The notes beneath the pieces are model-generated. The model saw only the letters and a list, made by a program, of their open reading frames with translations, searched no databases and had not been told where the DNA came from. Below are positions 17,594-26,487 of a stretch of 64,000 nucleotides of DNA, in pieces; position 1 is the stretch's first letter; the number at the start of each line of letters is the position of its first letter. This stretch comes from Arthrobacter sp. StoSoilB19 (lineage in GTDB: Bacteria > Actinomycetota > Actinomycetes > Actinomycetales > Micrococcaceae): positions 2,666,001 through 2,730,000 of the forward strand of contig NZ_AP024650.1 of the NCBI RefSeq assembly GCF_019977275.1, in the 5' to 3' direction. The translations under genes were made by a program, and so were the position numbers.

Positions 17594-19468
17594 ATGGGTA
17601 TTGCGTTGGGCCTGCTGGTGATCGTTGCTGTGGTGTGCGCCGGCAGCGCCGTGGGCCGCAGGTTCAATATCCCGGTTCCGCTGCTGCTGGTCCTGGCCGG
17701 GGTGGCGGGATCGTTCCTGCCATTCATTCCGCCCGTCGAGCTGAACCCCGAACTGGTGCTGGTCGGCCTGCTGCCGCCGCTGCTGTACGCGGCCGCGTTC
17801 CGCACGTCGCTGTTCGACTTCAAGAGCAACCGCCGCTCCATCGGATTGCTGTCCGTTGGCTACGTCATCTTCGGCACCGTGGGAGTCGGGTTGGTGGTGT
17901 GGTGGCTGTTCCCGGAAATCCCGCTGGCCGCAGCCATTGCGCTTGGCGCGGTGGTGGCGCCGCCTGACGCGGTGGCGGCTACGGCCATTGCACGGAAGGT
18001 GGGGATGCCCCGCCGGATCGTGAACATCCTGGAAGGCGAGTCACTGGTCAACGACGCCACGGCACTGGTGTGCCTGCGTGCTGCGGTGGCGGCCATCGCG
18101 GGCTCCGTCTCCGCCCTGGATGTGGCGGGTGGATTTGTGGTGGCGGCCGGCGGCGGCCTGGCGGTGGGACTGGCCGCAGCGTACCTCCTCACCGAAGTCA
18201 GGAAGCGGATCAGCAACGTTGCCATCAACACCTCAACATCGCTGATGGCACCCTTCGTTGCGTTCCTCCCCGCCGAGGCGATCCACGCGTCCGGGGTGCT
18301 CGCCGTCGTCGTAACCGGCCTGGTGATGGGCACCAAGGCGCCGTCCATGCCCAATGGTGCCGCGCGGCAAAGCGCCCGGAGCAACTGGGACACCGTCCAG
18401 TTCCTGCTGGAGAACGCCGTGTTCCTCCTGATCGGCCTGCAGGTGCGGAGCATCATCGACAGCGTCCAGGACGATTCGCTGGGTGCCGGCCGGGTGTGGC
18501 TGGGCTGCGCCGTGATCCTGCTGGCGGTGCTGGTGCTGCGGCCCGTCTGGGTTTTTCCGGCCACGTACCTGCCCCGGCTGATCCCTTCCGTGCAGCGGAA
18601 AGACCCCGCGCCGCCCTGGCAGTTCCCGGCCATTGTGTCCTGGGCAGGCATGCGCGGCGTGGTTACCCTTGCCGCCGTCCTGACGTTGCCGGACGACCTG
18701 GAGCACCGCAACGTACTGGTCCTGGCGGCCATGGTGGTGGTGGCAGGCACCCTGGTGCTGCAGGGATTCACGCTGCCGGCCCTGGTCCGGGTCCTGGGGC
18801 TGCCGGGACCGGACAGGCGCGAGGACGCGCTGAACCAGGCCGCGCTGATGCAGCTGGCCACCGCGGCGGGAATGGAGCGGCTGGAGCAGCTGCGGCGCGA
18901 GAACGACCCGCCCGAGGTCATGGATATGCTCCGGCGCCGGACCCAGGAGCGGGGACTCGCGGCCTGGGAGCGCCTGGGCAGGCCGGCCGCGGAGTCGGCC
19001 ACCCCCAGCCAGCGTTACGCCCAATTGCGGATGGCCATGCTGGAGGCTGAGCGGGACAAGGTGCTGGAGCTTCGGCGTGGCGGGGACTTCGCGCATGAAG
19101 TCCTCAGTGAGGTCCTGGAACGGCTGGATGTGGAGGAGTCCATGCTTGATGCCTCCCTCAACGAACCCGACGCCGCCACAGAGGGCGGCGGCGAAGGACT
19201 TGCCCAGCCGGGCGGCGTGTGCGACCACCTGACCGCCGCCATGCCGTCGCCGGTTCCGGCGAACCCCACCTGTGCCGGGTGCGAACGGGAAGGGACCACA
19301 CCGGTACACCTGCGAATGTGCCTGGCCTGCGGAAACATTGGCTGCTGCGATTCCTCGGCGGGACGGCACGCCAGCCGCCATTTCAAGGAAGCCGGCCACC
19401 CGGTCATGCGCAGCATTGAACCCGGTGAGGACTGGCGCTGGTGCTACGTGGATGACCTGCTCGGCTGA
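17594..19468 (+). CDS. Na+/H+ antiporter (CPA1) with C-terminal UBP zinc finger
   Basis: CPA1-type cation/proton antiporter of 624 aa. The membrane domain (about 1-400) has APPDAVAATAIARKVGMP and GESLVNDATALV, carrying the conserved ND pair of NHE proteins. A cytoplasmic helical linker (about 400-535) follows. The end of the protein (540-624) is a UBP-type zinc finger with all ligands: C543, H545, C560/C563, C576/C579, C584, H592, H596 and H602. In eukaryotes this finger binds the free C-terminus of ubiquitin; its bacterial ligand is unknown, and it may sense pH, metal or a partner. The long upstream open frame is a shadow of the ABC ATPase. Confidence 0.9.
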   Translation: MGIALGLLVIVAVVCAGSAVGRRFNIPVPLLLVLAGVAGSFLPFIPPVELNPELVLVGLLPPLLYAAAFRTSLFDFKSNRRSIGLLSVGYVIFGTVGVGLVVWWLFPEIPLAAAIALGAVVAPPDAVAATAIARKVGMPRRIVNILEGESLVNDATALVCLRAAVAAIAGSVSALDVAGGFVVAAGGGLAVGLAAAYLLTEVRKRISNVAINTSTSLMAPFVAFLPAEAIHASGVLAVVVTGLVMGTKAPSMPNGAARQSARSNWDTVQFLLENAVFLLIGLQVRSIIDSVQDDSLGAGRVWLGCAVILLAVLVLRPVWVFPATYLPRLIPSVQRKDPAPPWQFPAIVSWAGMRGVVTLAAVLTLPDDLEHRNVLVLAAMVVVAGTLVLQGFTLPALVRVLGLPGPDRREDALNQAALMQLATAAGMERLEQLRRENDPPEVMDMLRRRTQERGLAAWERLGRPAAESATPSQRYAQLRMAMLEAERDKVLELRRGGDFAHEVLSEVLERLDVEESMLDASLNEPDAATEGGGEGLAQPGGVCDHLTAAMPSPVPANPTCAGCEREGTTPVHLRMCLACGNIGCCDSSAGRHASRHFKEAGHPVMRSIEPGEDWRWCYVDDLLG

Positions 19469-19482
19469 AGCAGGCCGGGTAC

Positions 19483-19767
19483 TTAGTTCGGGGGCACTTT
19501 CCGGATCCTGATCGGACCCCTGGCCGTACCCGGATCAACGACGGAACCGCCTTGGGTGATGTGGACCTGCCCTGCGTCCACCAGGCGGCGTGCGGCGGCC
19601 CGGGCGGGTTCCATGAGCCGGCGCCAGTCATCTCCGCCCACGGCCCTGGCAGCATCAGAGGGGCAGATGGTGGCCGTGTCCGCACGGGATGCCAACAGTT
19701 CCAGGATCTTCGCTTCCAGCTGCCGGTCAACCTTGGTTTGCGGCCCCGTTCCGCCAGGATGCGCCAT
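19483..19767 (-). CDS. DUF3253 domain-containing protein
   Basis: Small protein of 94 aa with a winged-helix-like pattern (EAKILELLASRADTATICPSDAARAVG, broken here over 27 residues, then RRLVDAGQVHITQGG) matching DUF3253. It could bind nucleic acid, but nothing confirms this. The ATG at 19767 is preferred over an upstream Arg-rich extension. It follows the OYE-family oxidoreductase by 14 nt and is probably co-transcribed. Confidence 0.75.
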   Translation of the reverse strand: MAHPGGTGPQTKVDRQLEAKILELLASRADTATICPSDAARAVGGDDWRRLMEPARAAARRLVDAGQVHITQGGSVVDPGTARGPIRIRKVPPN

Positions 19768-19781
19768 GCCGGACGCCGCGG

Positions 19782-20879
19782 TCAGAAGGCACGCCGCGGG
19801 ATGGCCCGCTCGTACTGGGGCGGCCAGGCAATGTCGTAACCCAGTTCGAATGCGGCCCGCAGCCACCAGTGGGGGTCGCGCAGCGCCGCGCGCGCAATGA
19901 AGACGCCGTCGGCCTGGCCGGTGGCAACGGCGTGCTCCGCCTGCCCGGGCGTGGTCACCAGCCCCACCGTGCCGGTGGCGACTCCTGCCTCCTCGCGGAT
20001 GGCTGCGGAGAATCCGGTTTGATAGCCCAGGCCCGGCTTGATCTGCTGGTGCGCCACGGCCCCGCCGCTGGAGACATCCACCAGGTCCACGCCGCGGGCG
20101 GCTGCCTCGCGGGCCAGCCGCACCGACGCCGCCTGGTCCACGCCGCCCGGCGCCCAGTCTGTGGCAGAGATCCGGAGCAGCAGGGGCATGGAATCGGGAA
20201 TGACAGCGCGGACGGCGTCCACCACGGCCAGCATGAGCCGGTTCCGTCCGGCTTCGTCCCCGCCCCAGTCGTCGTCACGCTGGTTGATCAGCGGGCTCTG
20301 GAACTGGTGCAGGAGGTAGCCGTGCGCCCCGTGGATCTCCATCGTGTCAAAGCCGGCGTCCACCGCACGCACGGCGGCAGCGGCAAAATCGGCAATGACG
20401 CCGTGGATCTGTTCCACGGTCATGGCGGCAGGCGCCGCATAGCCCTCGAAAGCGGTGGTGGACGGGCCCACGGTGTCCCAGCCGCCGTCGGACGCCGGAA
20501 CGCTCCCGTGCTTGCCCGAAAACGGCCAGTACGTTGACGCCTTGCGGCCGGCGTGGGCCAGCTGCACGCCGATCCTGGTGCCGGCGGTACCGTGCCGGTG
20601 GACAAAGGAGATAATCCGCTGCCAGGCCGCCGCCTGGTCGTCGTTGTAGAGGCCTGCGTCGCGGGGACTGATCCGGCCGGCGGCGTTTACTGCCGCGGCC
20701 TCCGTGAGGATCATCGCGGCGCCGCCCGTGGCAAACCCGCCAAGGTGCACCAGGTGCCAGTCGTTCGGAACGCCCGGGGCGTCGTCGGGATCGCAGCTGT
20801 ACTGGCACATGGGCGATACCCAGCCACGGTGCTGCAGCTCCATGGACCGCAGCGTCAGCGGCTGGAACAGGGCCGGCAC
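19782..20879 (-). CDS. NADH:flavin oxidoreductase, OYE/YqjM family
   Basis: FMN-dependent ene-reductase of 365 aa with a TIM-barrel fold; it reduces activated C=C bonds using NAD(P)H. YqjM-class features are present: SPMCQYSC with the redox-tuning Cys, the IHGAHGYLLHQFQSPLINQRDDDWGG block, and the C-terminal arginine region. The physiological substrate is unknown. It starts with GTG and overlaps the upstream co-chaperone stop by 1 nt. Confidence 0.92.
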   Translation of the reverse strand: MPALFQPLTLRSMELQHRGWVSPMCQYSCDPDDAPGVPNDWHLVHLGGFATGGAAMILTEAAAVNAAGRISPRDAGLYNDDQAAAWQRIISFVHRHGTAGTRIGVQLAHAGRKASTYWPFSGKHGSVPASDGGWDTVGPSTTAFEGYAAPAAMTVEQIHGVIADFAAAAVRAVDAGFDTMEIHGAHGYLLHQFQSPLINQRDDDWGGDEAGRNRLMLAVVDAVRAVIPDSMPLLLRISATDWAPGGVDQAASVRLAREAAARGVDLVDVSSGGAVAHQQIKPGLGYQTGFSAAIREEAGVATGTVGLVTTPGQAEHAVATGQADGVFIARAALRDPHWWLRAAFELGYDIAWPPQYERAIPRRAF

Positions 20880-21871
20880 TAGAACAGCACCCGGGCAAGC
20901 GCCTGCCGCGACTTTGCTACCCGCTCATCACCTGCGCCCACGATGTCGAACAGCTCCAGCAGCCGTACCCGTGCGGTCTCCCGCTCCGGGCCGAAGTTCC
21001 TGCCGATGAACGCCACCAGCCGGTTCAGTGCATCCTCGACGTGGCCGCCGGCCACGTCGAGGTCCGCCACGCCGAGCTGTGCCGCCAGGTTGTCCGGCTC
21101 ATCCGCGGCCTGCGCACGCAGCGCCTCGCCGTCCTGGGCCGACAACGACTGCAGCCGGTCCATCAGTTCCACCTGCGCCAGGCCGGCCTTGGCCTCATGG
21201 TCGGCCGGCATCTCCTTGAGCGCCTGGCGGTAGGCCGCAGCTGCGGCGGCGTAGTCGCCGGCCTCAATGGCGTCAAAGGCGGCCTGGTGCAGCGGCGGCA
21301 GCGGCGCGGGCTCCTGTTCCCCGCCCGCTTCCCCGCCAAGGCTTCCGGTGACCCCGTTCGCTGCAGCCACCTTGAGGAGTTCGTCGAAGAGGCTGCGCAC
21401 CTGCTCTTCTTCCGCGCTGCCCTGGAAGAGCGGCACCGGCTGCCCCTTCAAGACGGCGACGGCGGTGGGAACGGCCTGCACCTGGAAGGCCTGGGCCAGC
21501 TGCGGGAAGGCCTCGATGTCTGCTGCGCCAAGGACCAGGCGTCCACCGTACGAGGCAACCACGCGCTCAAGGGTCTCGAGCATCCTGCCGGATTCGGGCG
21601 AGTACGGGGCCCACAGGGCGAACACCACGGGGACCTGGGCGGACAGTTCCACCAGCTGCTGGAAGTTTGCCTCGGTGACGTTGACCTTGAGTTCGGGGCC
21701 GCCGGCGGGTGCCTCCGGCTGGGCGCCCCGGGGCGCTGTTGCAGGGCCGGACGGGGCGGCAGGCCCGGACGGGGCGGCGGGCCGCTTCAGCGACGAAAGG
21801 TCGACGGCGCCGCGCAGGTTAACCGGGTTGGCAGCGGCAGGAGGGACTGGGCGGGAAGCTGGCGAACTCAT
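20879..21871 (-). CDS. Thioredoxin-like co-chaperone with TPR region (CnoX/YbbN type)
   Basis: Cytoplasmic protein of 330 aa: a Pro/Ala-rich N-terminus, a thioredoxin fold (about 65-170, VVFALWAPYSPESGRM), and a C-terminal TPR-like helical half (ALKEMPADHEAKAGLAQVEL). The redox CxxC is replaced by SPES, so it cannot be a disulfide reductase, as in YbbN/CnoX holdase chaperones. The ATG at 21871 lies 7 nt after TAGAGT. The OYE-family gene follows with a 1-nt overlap. Confidence 0.87.
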   Translation of the reverse strand: MSSPASRPVPPAAANPVNLRGAVDLSSLKRPAAPSGPAAPSGPATAPRGAQPEAPAGGPELKVNVTEANFQQLVELSAQVPVVFALWAPYSPESGRMLETLERVVASYGGRLVLGAADIEAFPQLAQAFQVQAVPTAVAVLKGQPVPLFQGSAEEEQVRSLFDELLKVAAANGVTGSLGGEAGGEQEPAPLPPLHQAAFDAIEAGDYAAAAAAYRQALKEMPADHEAKAGLAQVELMDRLQSLSAQDGEALRAQAADEPDNLAAQLGVADLDVAGGHVEDALNRLVAFIGRNFGPERETARVRLLELFDIVGAGDERVAKSRQALARVLF

Positions 21872-21884
21872 GTTTCCCACTCTA
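21872..21884 (-). promoter_or_regulatory. Leaderless -10 element of the co-chaperone operon
   Basis: TAGAGT (21884 to 21879, minus strand), then 7 nt, then the ATG at 21871. Confidence 0.5.
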
Positions 21885-21922
21885 GCCACTCCGGCCGCTG
21901 CCGGTGGTAATACAGCCAGGCC

Positions 21923-23632
21923 CTACTTGAAGGTGGCTCCGACCAGGCCGCGGGTTGCGGCGACGAGCTTCATCGGGTCCGTGGATCCTGCCGGCGGCAC
22001 ATAGACCGCCATGGATTCCGCGAAGCTCAGCACCATGCCGGTGGTGGTTTCCTTGCCGCCGGCCAGGGCTGCCGCATCGTCGCCGATGCTCAGCTTGTCA
22101 CCGGCCGCCTTGGGGGTGCCCTCGAAGCCAAAGTTGATCCGGCCCAGGACCAGGGCCCCGCCGTCCGAGGTGCGGAACACCACGGTGCTTTCGGGGACCA
22201 CCTTGTGCGTGAAGGAGAAGTTGCCGTTTTCGCCTGCCTTCGCCACCTCAGCCTGGTACGACAGGGTGTCGGCGATATACGGCGAGGACTGGCCCTCGAC
22301 CAGCTTGTCCTTGAACGGGGAGTCCGCCGATGTGAGCCTGTCGGCCAGGCCGGACATTGCTTCCTCGCCGCTGTAGAGCAGCCCGGTCTTGTCCGCTGCG
22401 GAAAGCGTCTCGGTACCGCCGCGGCTGATGTTCGGGAAGGTGGTGCCCGGCTGCAGCGGCGTGGTTTCCATCAGCTTGTAGTTCTCGCGCGGCGACTGCT
22501 GGACCAGGGTCAGGATCTGCGGAACGACGTTGCCTTCGCCCTGGGTCACGGCCAGCACCGAGCGGGGCCAGTCACGATCGCTGGTGACGACGGTGGTCAG
22601 CAGCTTGGTGGAACGTACGGGCATGCGCGGCTCGTAAGTGCCCACCTGGGAGCGGATCTTGTAGTTCTGGGTACGGACTTCCAGTTCCGGTCCACCCACG
22701 CGGTCCGCCAGCTTGGCCGCATCCTTGGCGGCGTCGCCGGCGTCGGTGGCGCTGGAGACCTGCTCCAGGATCCGGCGGAACTGGGCGTCCAGCAGGACCG
22801 GCGATCCCGCGGCTTGCTTCGCCGTGGATGAGGCGCTGCCGGAAGGCAGCGGGCTTGGACTGGCGGCCTGGGCGGCAGTGGCGGATCCGGCCAGCAGGGC
22901 GGCAACCACGCCGGCCGCCACCATGGTGGCCTTGGAAGAGGAGGACGACGACGGGGCCTGGCCCTGCGTTTCGGCGTTCCGTGCACGGGCGCGGCGGGCG
23001 TAGCCGCTGTCACCGCCCTCGCCGTCCTTCCGGCGGGCTGAAAGCAGTCCCAGGACAATTCCGCCCACGATCAGCATGCTGCCCAGGACCATCAGCGGGA
23101 CCGCCCAGGGGGTGGACGTGTCGTTGGGGAAGGTCATGGAGACAGAAGCCGGGGCGGCCTTGGTGCCGTCGGAAGCGAGGAGCAGGCTCCAGTCACCGTC
23201 GGCGGGCGGGGTCCAGGTGTATTCAAGCTCGCCGCTGGCATTCTCATTGGAAACCCAGAGGTCGGAACCGGCCGGGTTGGGGGCGGTCCCTTCGCCGTCG
23301 GCGTGCTCAACCACGAGTGACTTTTCGTCTTCGGTGACGCCGGTGATGGTGTTGTGGGCCGTCTGGCCCACCCAGGCGCTCACGTCATCGGGCCGTCCCG
23401 TGGCCAGCATGAAGTTGCCGTCGCCCTGGACGGTGATCTTGACGGTTCCGTCATGCAGGGTGCGCAGCTTCTGGTCGATAACCGTCAACGGCGCGCCGGC
23501 GGCATCCGCCGGCACGGACGCGGTGAACGTCTCGGATGGAGCCCAGATGGTTCTCTGGCCGATGCCGGCCAAAAGTGTCAGGAGGCCGAGCAGCACAAGT
23601 GCGGCTGCAGTCTTTAAACGCAAGGGAAACAC
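21923..23632 (-). CDS. Membrane protein of unknown function with two extracytoplasmic domains
   Basis: Protein of 569 aa restricted, as far as I recognise it, to actinobacteria (DUF8094-like is possible). Hydrophobic segments lie at about 8-25, 176-198 and 237-257. Between the second and third is a basic linker (RRKDGEGGDSGYARRARARN) that should be cytoplasmic. The third segment looks like a signal peptide ending in AQAAS. Residues 26-175 and the C-terminal 310 residues should therefore be outside the membrane. The layout suggests two exported proteins fused together. The gene starts with GTG; TACTAT at 23664-23659 within a GTAAC/GTTAC inverted repeat is a likely -10. Confidence 0.6.
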   Translation of the reverse strand: MFPLRLKTAAALVLLGLLTLLAGIGQRTIWAPSETFTASVPADAAGAPLTVIDQKLRTLHDGTVKITVQGDGNFMLATGRPDDVSAWVGQTAHNTITGVTEDEKSLVVEHADGEGTAPNPAGSDLWVSNENASGELEYTWTPPADGDWSLLLASDGTKAAPASVSMTFPNDTSTPWAVPLMVLGSMLIVGGIVLGLLSARRKDGEGGDSGYARRARARNAETQGQAPSSSSSSKATMVAAGVVAALLAGSATAAQAASPSPLPSGSASSTAKQAAGSPVLLDAQFRRILEQVSSATDAGDAAKDAAKLADRVGGPELEVRTQNYKIRSQVGTYEPRMPVRSTKLLTTVVTSDRDWPRSVLAVTQGEGNVVPQILTLVQQSPRENYKLMETTPLQPGTTFPNISRGGTETLSAADKTGLLYSGEEAMSGLADRLTSADSPFKDKLVEGQSSPYIADTLSYQAEVAKAGENGNFSFTHKVVPESTVVFRTSDGGALVLGRINFGFEGTPKAAGDKLSIGDDAAALAGGKETTTGMVLSFAESMAVYVPPAGSTDPMKLVAATRGLVGATFK

Positions 23633-23830
23633 CTATCATCAGCGGGGGTTTGCCTTCAATAGTAACCTTTTTGTTACCAGGAGCCCCTTTTTGCCCGTTC
23701 CGGCCCCTCTTCCGAAGACCTCCGGGCGGTGGCTTCGGCTCCCGGTGACAAGCCTGCTGATAGTGTTTGCGATGATCATCACATTGGCCCGCGCACACGG
23801 AGCCACGCACGGAACAGGCCCCCAAAACCA

Positions 23831-25150
23831 GTGACTGACAAGACGGACCCATCCTCGGCGGCAACCGGAAATCCCGGGGATTCCAGGGGCCCTGTCCCTG
23901 CGACGGTGCCTCCCCTGGGAATGGCAGCGGCAGCCCACCGCAGGGGCACGGCCGCGGCTGCAATCGGCCAGGTGGTCCGCAGGCTCCGCCAGCCCTTGCC
24001 CGGAGCACAGCCCAGGCTTCGGTTCGAAATGCCCCCGGAATACACCGGGCAGGTTCCCCAGACGGACCACGGCGGTGACGAGGAACCCCAGTTCGGCCAC
24101 CCCGGGCCGCGCATGTCCCCCCAGCATCCCCTGTACATGGGCTTCATGGGGACAGTGGGCGTGGGACTGGCGCTGCTGGTCTACTGGATCGGTTCCCACA
24201 CCACGCAGCTGCTGCTGTGGATCGTGGCGGCGCTGTTCATCGCCCTGGGACTTGAACCCGTGGTGGGCTGGCTCGAAAACAGGAAGATCCCCCGGCCCGC
24301 CGGCATCCTTGTCTCCGTGGCTGTCCTCATGGGCGCCGTCGTCGGGTTTTTCGCCACTCTTATCCCCACCATTGTTGAACAGGTGTCGGAGATCGTGCGG
24401 CAGGCGCCGGACTGGGTGCGCAGCTTCATGGACTCGGACTTCTTCCGCAGCCTCGATGACCAGTTCGGCGTGCGGGACCGCATCACCGAGGAACTGGACA
24501 AGTTCGTCAATGACCCGGCGGCCATGGGCGGCATTTTCGGCGGCGTGGTGGGATTCGGATCCACCGTGGCCAACGGGCTCTTCGGCACCCTCATTGTCCT
24601 GGTGCTGAGCCTGTACTTCCTGGCAGCGCTGCCGGCGATGAAGAAGTGGGGCTACAGGCTGGCCCCCCGCTCCCGCCGCAAACGGGTGGCCGCCCTCTCC
24701 GAGGAGATCACCCGGTCAGTGGGAAACTACGTCATCGGCCAGGCATGCGTGGCCCTCCTCAACGCCACTTTCGCCTTCGTGGTGATGTCCATCGTGGGCA
24801 TCCCCTTTGCCCTGCTGCTGGCGTTCGTGGTGGTCCTGCTCGCTTTCATCCCGCTGGTGGGCGGCATGATCGCAGGCATTGTGGTGATCCTTGTATCCCT
24901 CACCCAGGGCTGGCAGGCGGCCGCCATCTACGCCATCTGCTATTTCGCGTACCTGCAGTTCGAGGCCTACTTCATCTCGCCGCGCATCATGCAGAAGGCA
25001 GTTGCCGTGCCCGGTGCCGTGGCGGTGATCTCCGTGATTGCCGGCGGAAGCCTGCTGGGCGTGCTCGGTGCGCTGATCGCCATCCCCACTGCCGCAGCGG
25101 TCCTGCTGCTGCTCCGGGAAATCTATATCGTCCGGCAGGACCAGCACTGA
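23831..25150 (+). CDS. AI-2E family transporter
   Basis: Polytopic membrane protein (439 aa from the chosen start) of the AI-2E/YhhQ-like superfamily, whose members export signals or ions. After a roughly 100-residue hydrophilic N-terminus come about eight segments, with the family's ALFIALGLEPVVGWL, GNYVIGQACVALLNA and FIPLVGGMIAGI regions. The true substrate is unknown. The start is uncertain: the frame is open from 23729, GTG 23831 is my choice, and no ribosome site is clear. Confidence 0.85.
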   Translation: MTDKTDPSSAATGNPGDSRGPVPATVPPLGMAAAAHRRGTAAAAIGQVVRRLRQPLPGAQPRLRFEMPPEYTGQVPQTDHGGDEEPQFGHPGPRMSPQHPLYMGFMGTVGVGLALLVYWIGSHTTQLLLWIVAALFIALGLEPVVGWLENRKIPRPAGILVSVAVLMGAVVGFFATLIPTIVEQVSEIVRQAPDWVRSFMDSDFFRSLDDQFGVRDRITEELDKFVNDPAAMGGIFGGVVGFGSTVANGLFGTLIVLVLSLYFLAALPAMKKWGYRLAPRSRRKRVAALSEEITRSVGNYVIGQACVALLNATFAFVVMSIVGIPFALLLAFVVVLLAFIPLVGGMIAGIVVILVSLTQGWQAAAIYAICYFAYLQFEAYFISPRIMQKAVAVPGAVAVISVIAGGSLLGVLGALIAIPTAAAVLLLLREIYIVRQDQH

Positions 25151-25156
25151 CCCGCT

Positions 25157-25185
25157 GGCCCCCGCACGTCGTTCCCTGCGGGGCC
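25157..25185. terminator. Hairpin between convergent AI-2E and hydrolase genes
   Basis: Arms at 25157-25166 and 25177-25185 pair over 9 bp with one bulged C. It fills the 37-nt convergent gap; there is no strong U-tract, so the role is tentative. Confidence 0.4.
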
Positions 25186-25187
25186 GC

Positions 25188-25985
25188 TTAGGCGCCGGCC
25201 GTCGCCGCCGGCCCTTCCCATTCCTGCGGCAGCGGTGCTGCGGCGGCATCTGGACTGACAAGCGCCACGATGTCGTTCAGGACCCGTGCGGCGTACTTCT
25301 CCCCCACCCACAGATGCTTGGCCCCGGCCACGCCCACTACTCGGGCCTGCGGCACCAGGCTGAACCTTGCGGTTGCCTCGGCAGGCTGGAGGAAGTCGTC
25401 GTGCTCCGGCACCAGGACGGTGAGGGGCTTGCCGGATTCGGCCCACAGCTGCAGGTGCTTGTCCGTGGCGCGGTGCAGCGGAGGCGACAGCAGCACCGCC
25501 CCCTCGATCTGTGGGGCCACCGGCTCCACGGCGCCGTACATCAGCGCCAGTTCGGTCCCGAACGACCAGCCCACCAGCCAGCGGTTGGGCAGGCCCCGCT
25601 CAACGGCGAAGCGCACGGCTGCCTCGACGTCGTGCCGCTCCCCTATCCCTTCCTCGAACGCGCCGCTGCTGGCACCCCGGGGGGAGGCCGTACCCCGGGT
25701 ATTGAAGCGCAGCACCGCGATGCCCGCCAGCGCCGGCAGCCGGTAGGAGGCCTTGCGGTACACATGGGAATCCATGAAGCCACCGTGCGTCGGCAGCGGG
25801 TGGAGCGTGATCAGCGTTGCCTTGACGGGGCCGGATTCCGGCAGTGCCAGCTCGCCCACCAGCGTGTGGCCGTCCTCCGTCTGCAGCTCGATGTTCTCTC
25901 GACGGGCGGGCAGGACGGTGGAGGCACGGATGGGGACAGGGCCCCCGGCCTGGGTGAAGTGGTACGACGCCGGATCAAAAGTCAT
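25188..25985 (-). CDS. Alpha/beta hydrolase
   Basis: Soluble alpha/beta-hydrolase of 265 aa. The oxyanion region is LHPLPTHGG, the nucleophile elbow is GWSFGTE (Ser), and a likely catalytic Asp/His pair is PEHDDF and GAKHLW. It resembles the KANL3/Tex30-like and dienelactone-like hydrolases; the substrate cannot be named. The ATG at 25985 follows TAAGCT at 7 nt, which supports this start over an upstream extension. Confidence 0.85.
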   Translation of the reverse strand: MTFDPASYHFTQAGGPVPIRASTVLPARRENIELQTEDGHTLVGELALPESGPVKATLITLHPLPTHGGFMDSHVYRKASYRLPALAGIAVLRFNTRGTASPRGASSGAFEEGIGERHDVEAAVRFAVERGLPNRWLVGWSFGTELALMYGAVEPVAPQIEGAVLLSPPLHRATDKHLQLWAESGKPLTVLVPEHDDFLQPAEATARFSLVPQARVVGVAGAKHLWVGEKYAARVLNDIVALVSPDAAAAPLPQEWEGPAATAGA

Positions 25986-25998
25986 GACTGCCAGCTTA
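25986..25998 (-). promoter_or_regulatory. Leaderless -10 element of the alpha/beta hydrolase gene
   Basis: TAAGCT (25998 to 25993, minus strand), then 7 nt, then the ATG at 25985. It falls just beyond the stop of the upstream zinc-ligand gene. Confidence 0.5.
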
Positions 25999-26014
25999 GC
26001 GACAGCGGGCGGCG

Positions 26015-26368
26015 TCAGCGGTACCGGTAGCTGCGCGTCATCCAGCAGTTGGTGTGCCAGTGCCGCCGCTCGGCCAGCCCGGCGGCGGCACCAAAGAGGT
26101 GGTCGTCCTTCCAGACCACCAGGTGTGCGACGCCGGGCAGCACGGCGGTGGAGCATTCCGGGCAGATGTAGGTCTTCTCAGCGTTCCTGGCAGTCATGGT
26201 CCGTACCATCCACTCGCCGTCCGGGGCGCTCTCGCGGCGGGCGATACCGGCCCGTGCCCGTTCCAGGTCCAGTTCGGGAATGTCCCCGCTCCTCTTTCCT
26301 CCTGCGCCCCTGCCGGAAGCGGAACCCTTGCCGGAAACAGGACGGCGGGGACGGTTGGAACGCGGCAT
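26015..26368 (-). CDS. Small CxxC-HWHxxCW protein, divergent from nucS
   Basis: Protein of 117 aa with a basic N-terminus ([13 protein letters not shown]) and a C-terminal probable zinc site: YICPEC (C69, C72) and RRHWHTNCW (H103, H105, C108). The layout recalls HNH-like or treble-clef fingers but lacks a clear catalytic set. The function is unknown. It is divergent from nucS with 119 nt between the starts. The ATG at 26368 follows CAGAAT at 6 nt; an upstream extension is less likely. Confidence 0.75.
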   Translation of the reverse strand: MPRSNRPRRPVSGKGSASGRGAGGKRSGDIPELDLERARAGIARRESAPDGEWMVRTMTARNAEKTYICPECSTAVLPGVAHLVVWKDDHLFGAAAGLAERRHWHTNCWMTRSYRYR

Positions 26369-26380
26369 GTATCCATTCTG
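26369..26380 (-). promoter_or_regulatory. Leaderless -10 element of the zinc-ligand gene
   Basis: CAGAAT (26380 to 26375, minus strand), then 6 nt, then the ATG at 26368. Confidence 0.4.
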
Positions 26381-26474
26381 CCCCAGGCCGCCCACTCCCC
26401 TGTCCCGCTCCTTGCCGCCGCTTCCGATGCACCCGGCGCCCCGCCGTCGGACATGGCCTGCGGAGCCCACGCGA

Positions 26475-26487
26475 TAGTCTGTACGGC
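26475..26487 (+). promoter_or_regulatory. Leaderless -10 element of nucS
   Basis: TAGTCT (26475-26480), then 7 nt, then the GTG start at 26488. Confidence 0.5.
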
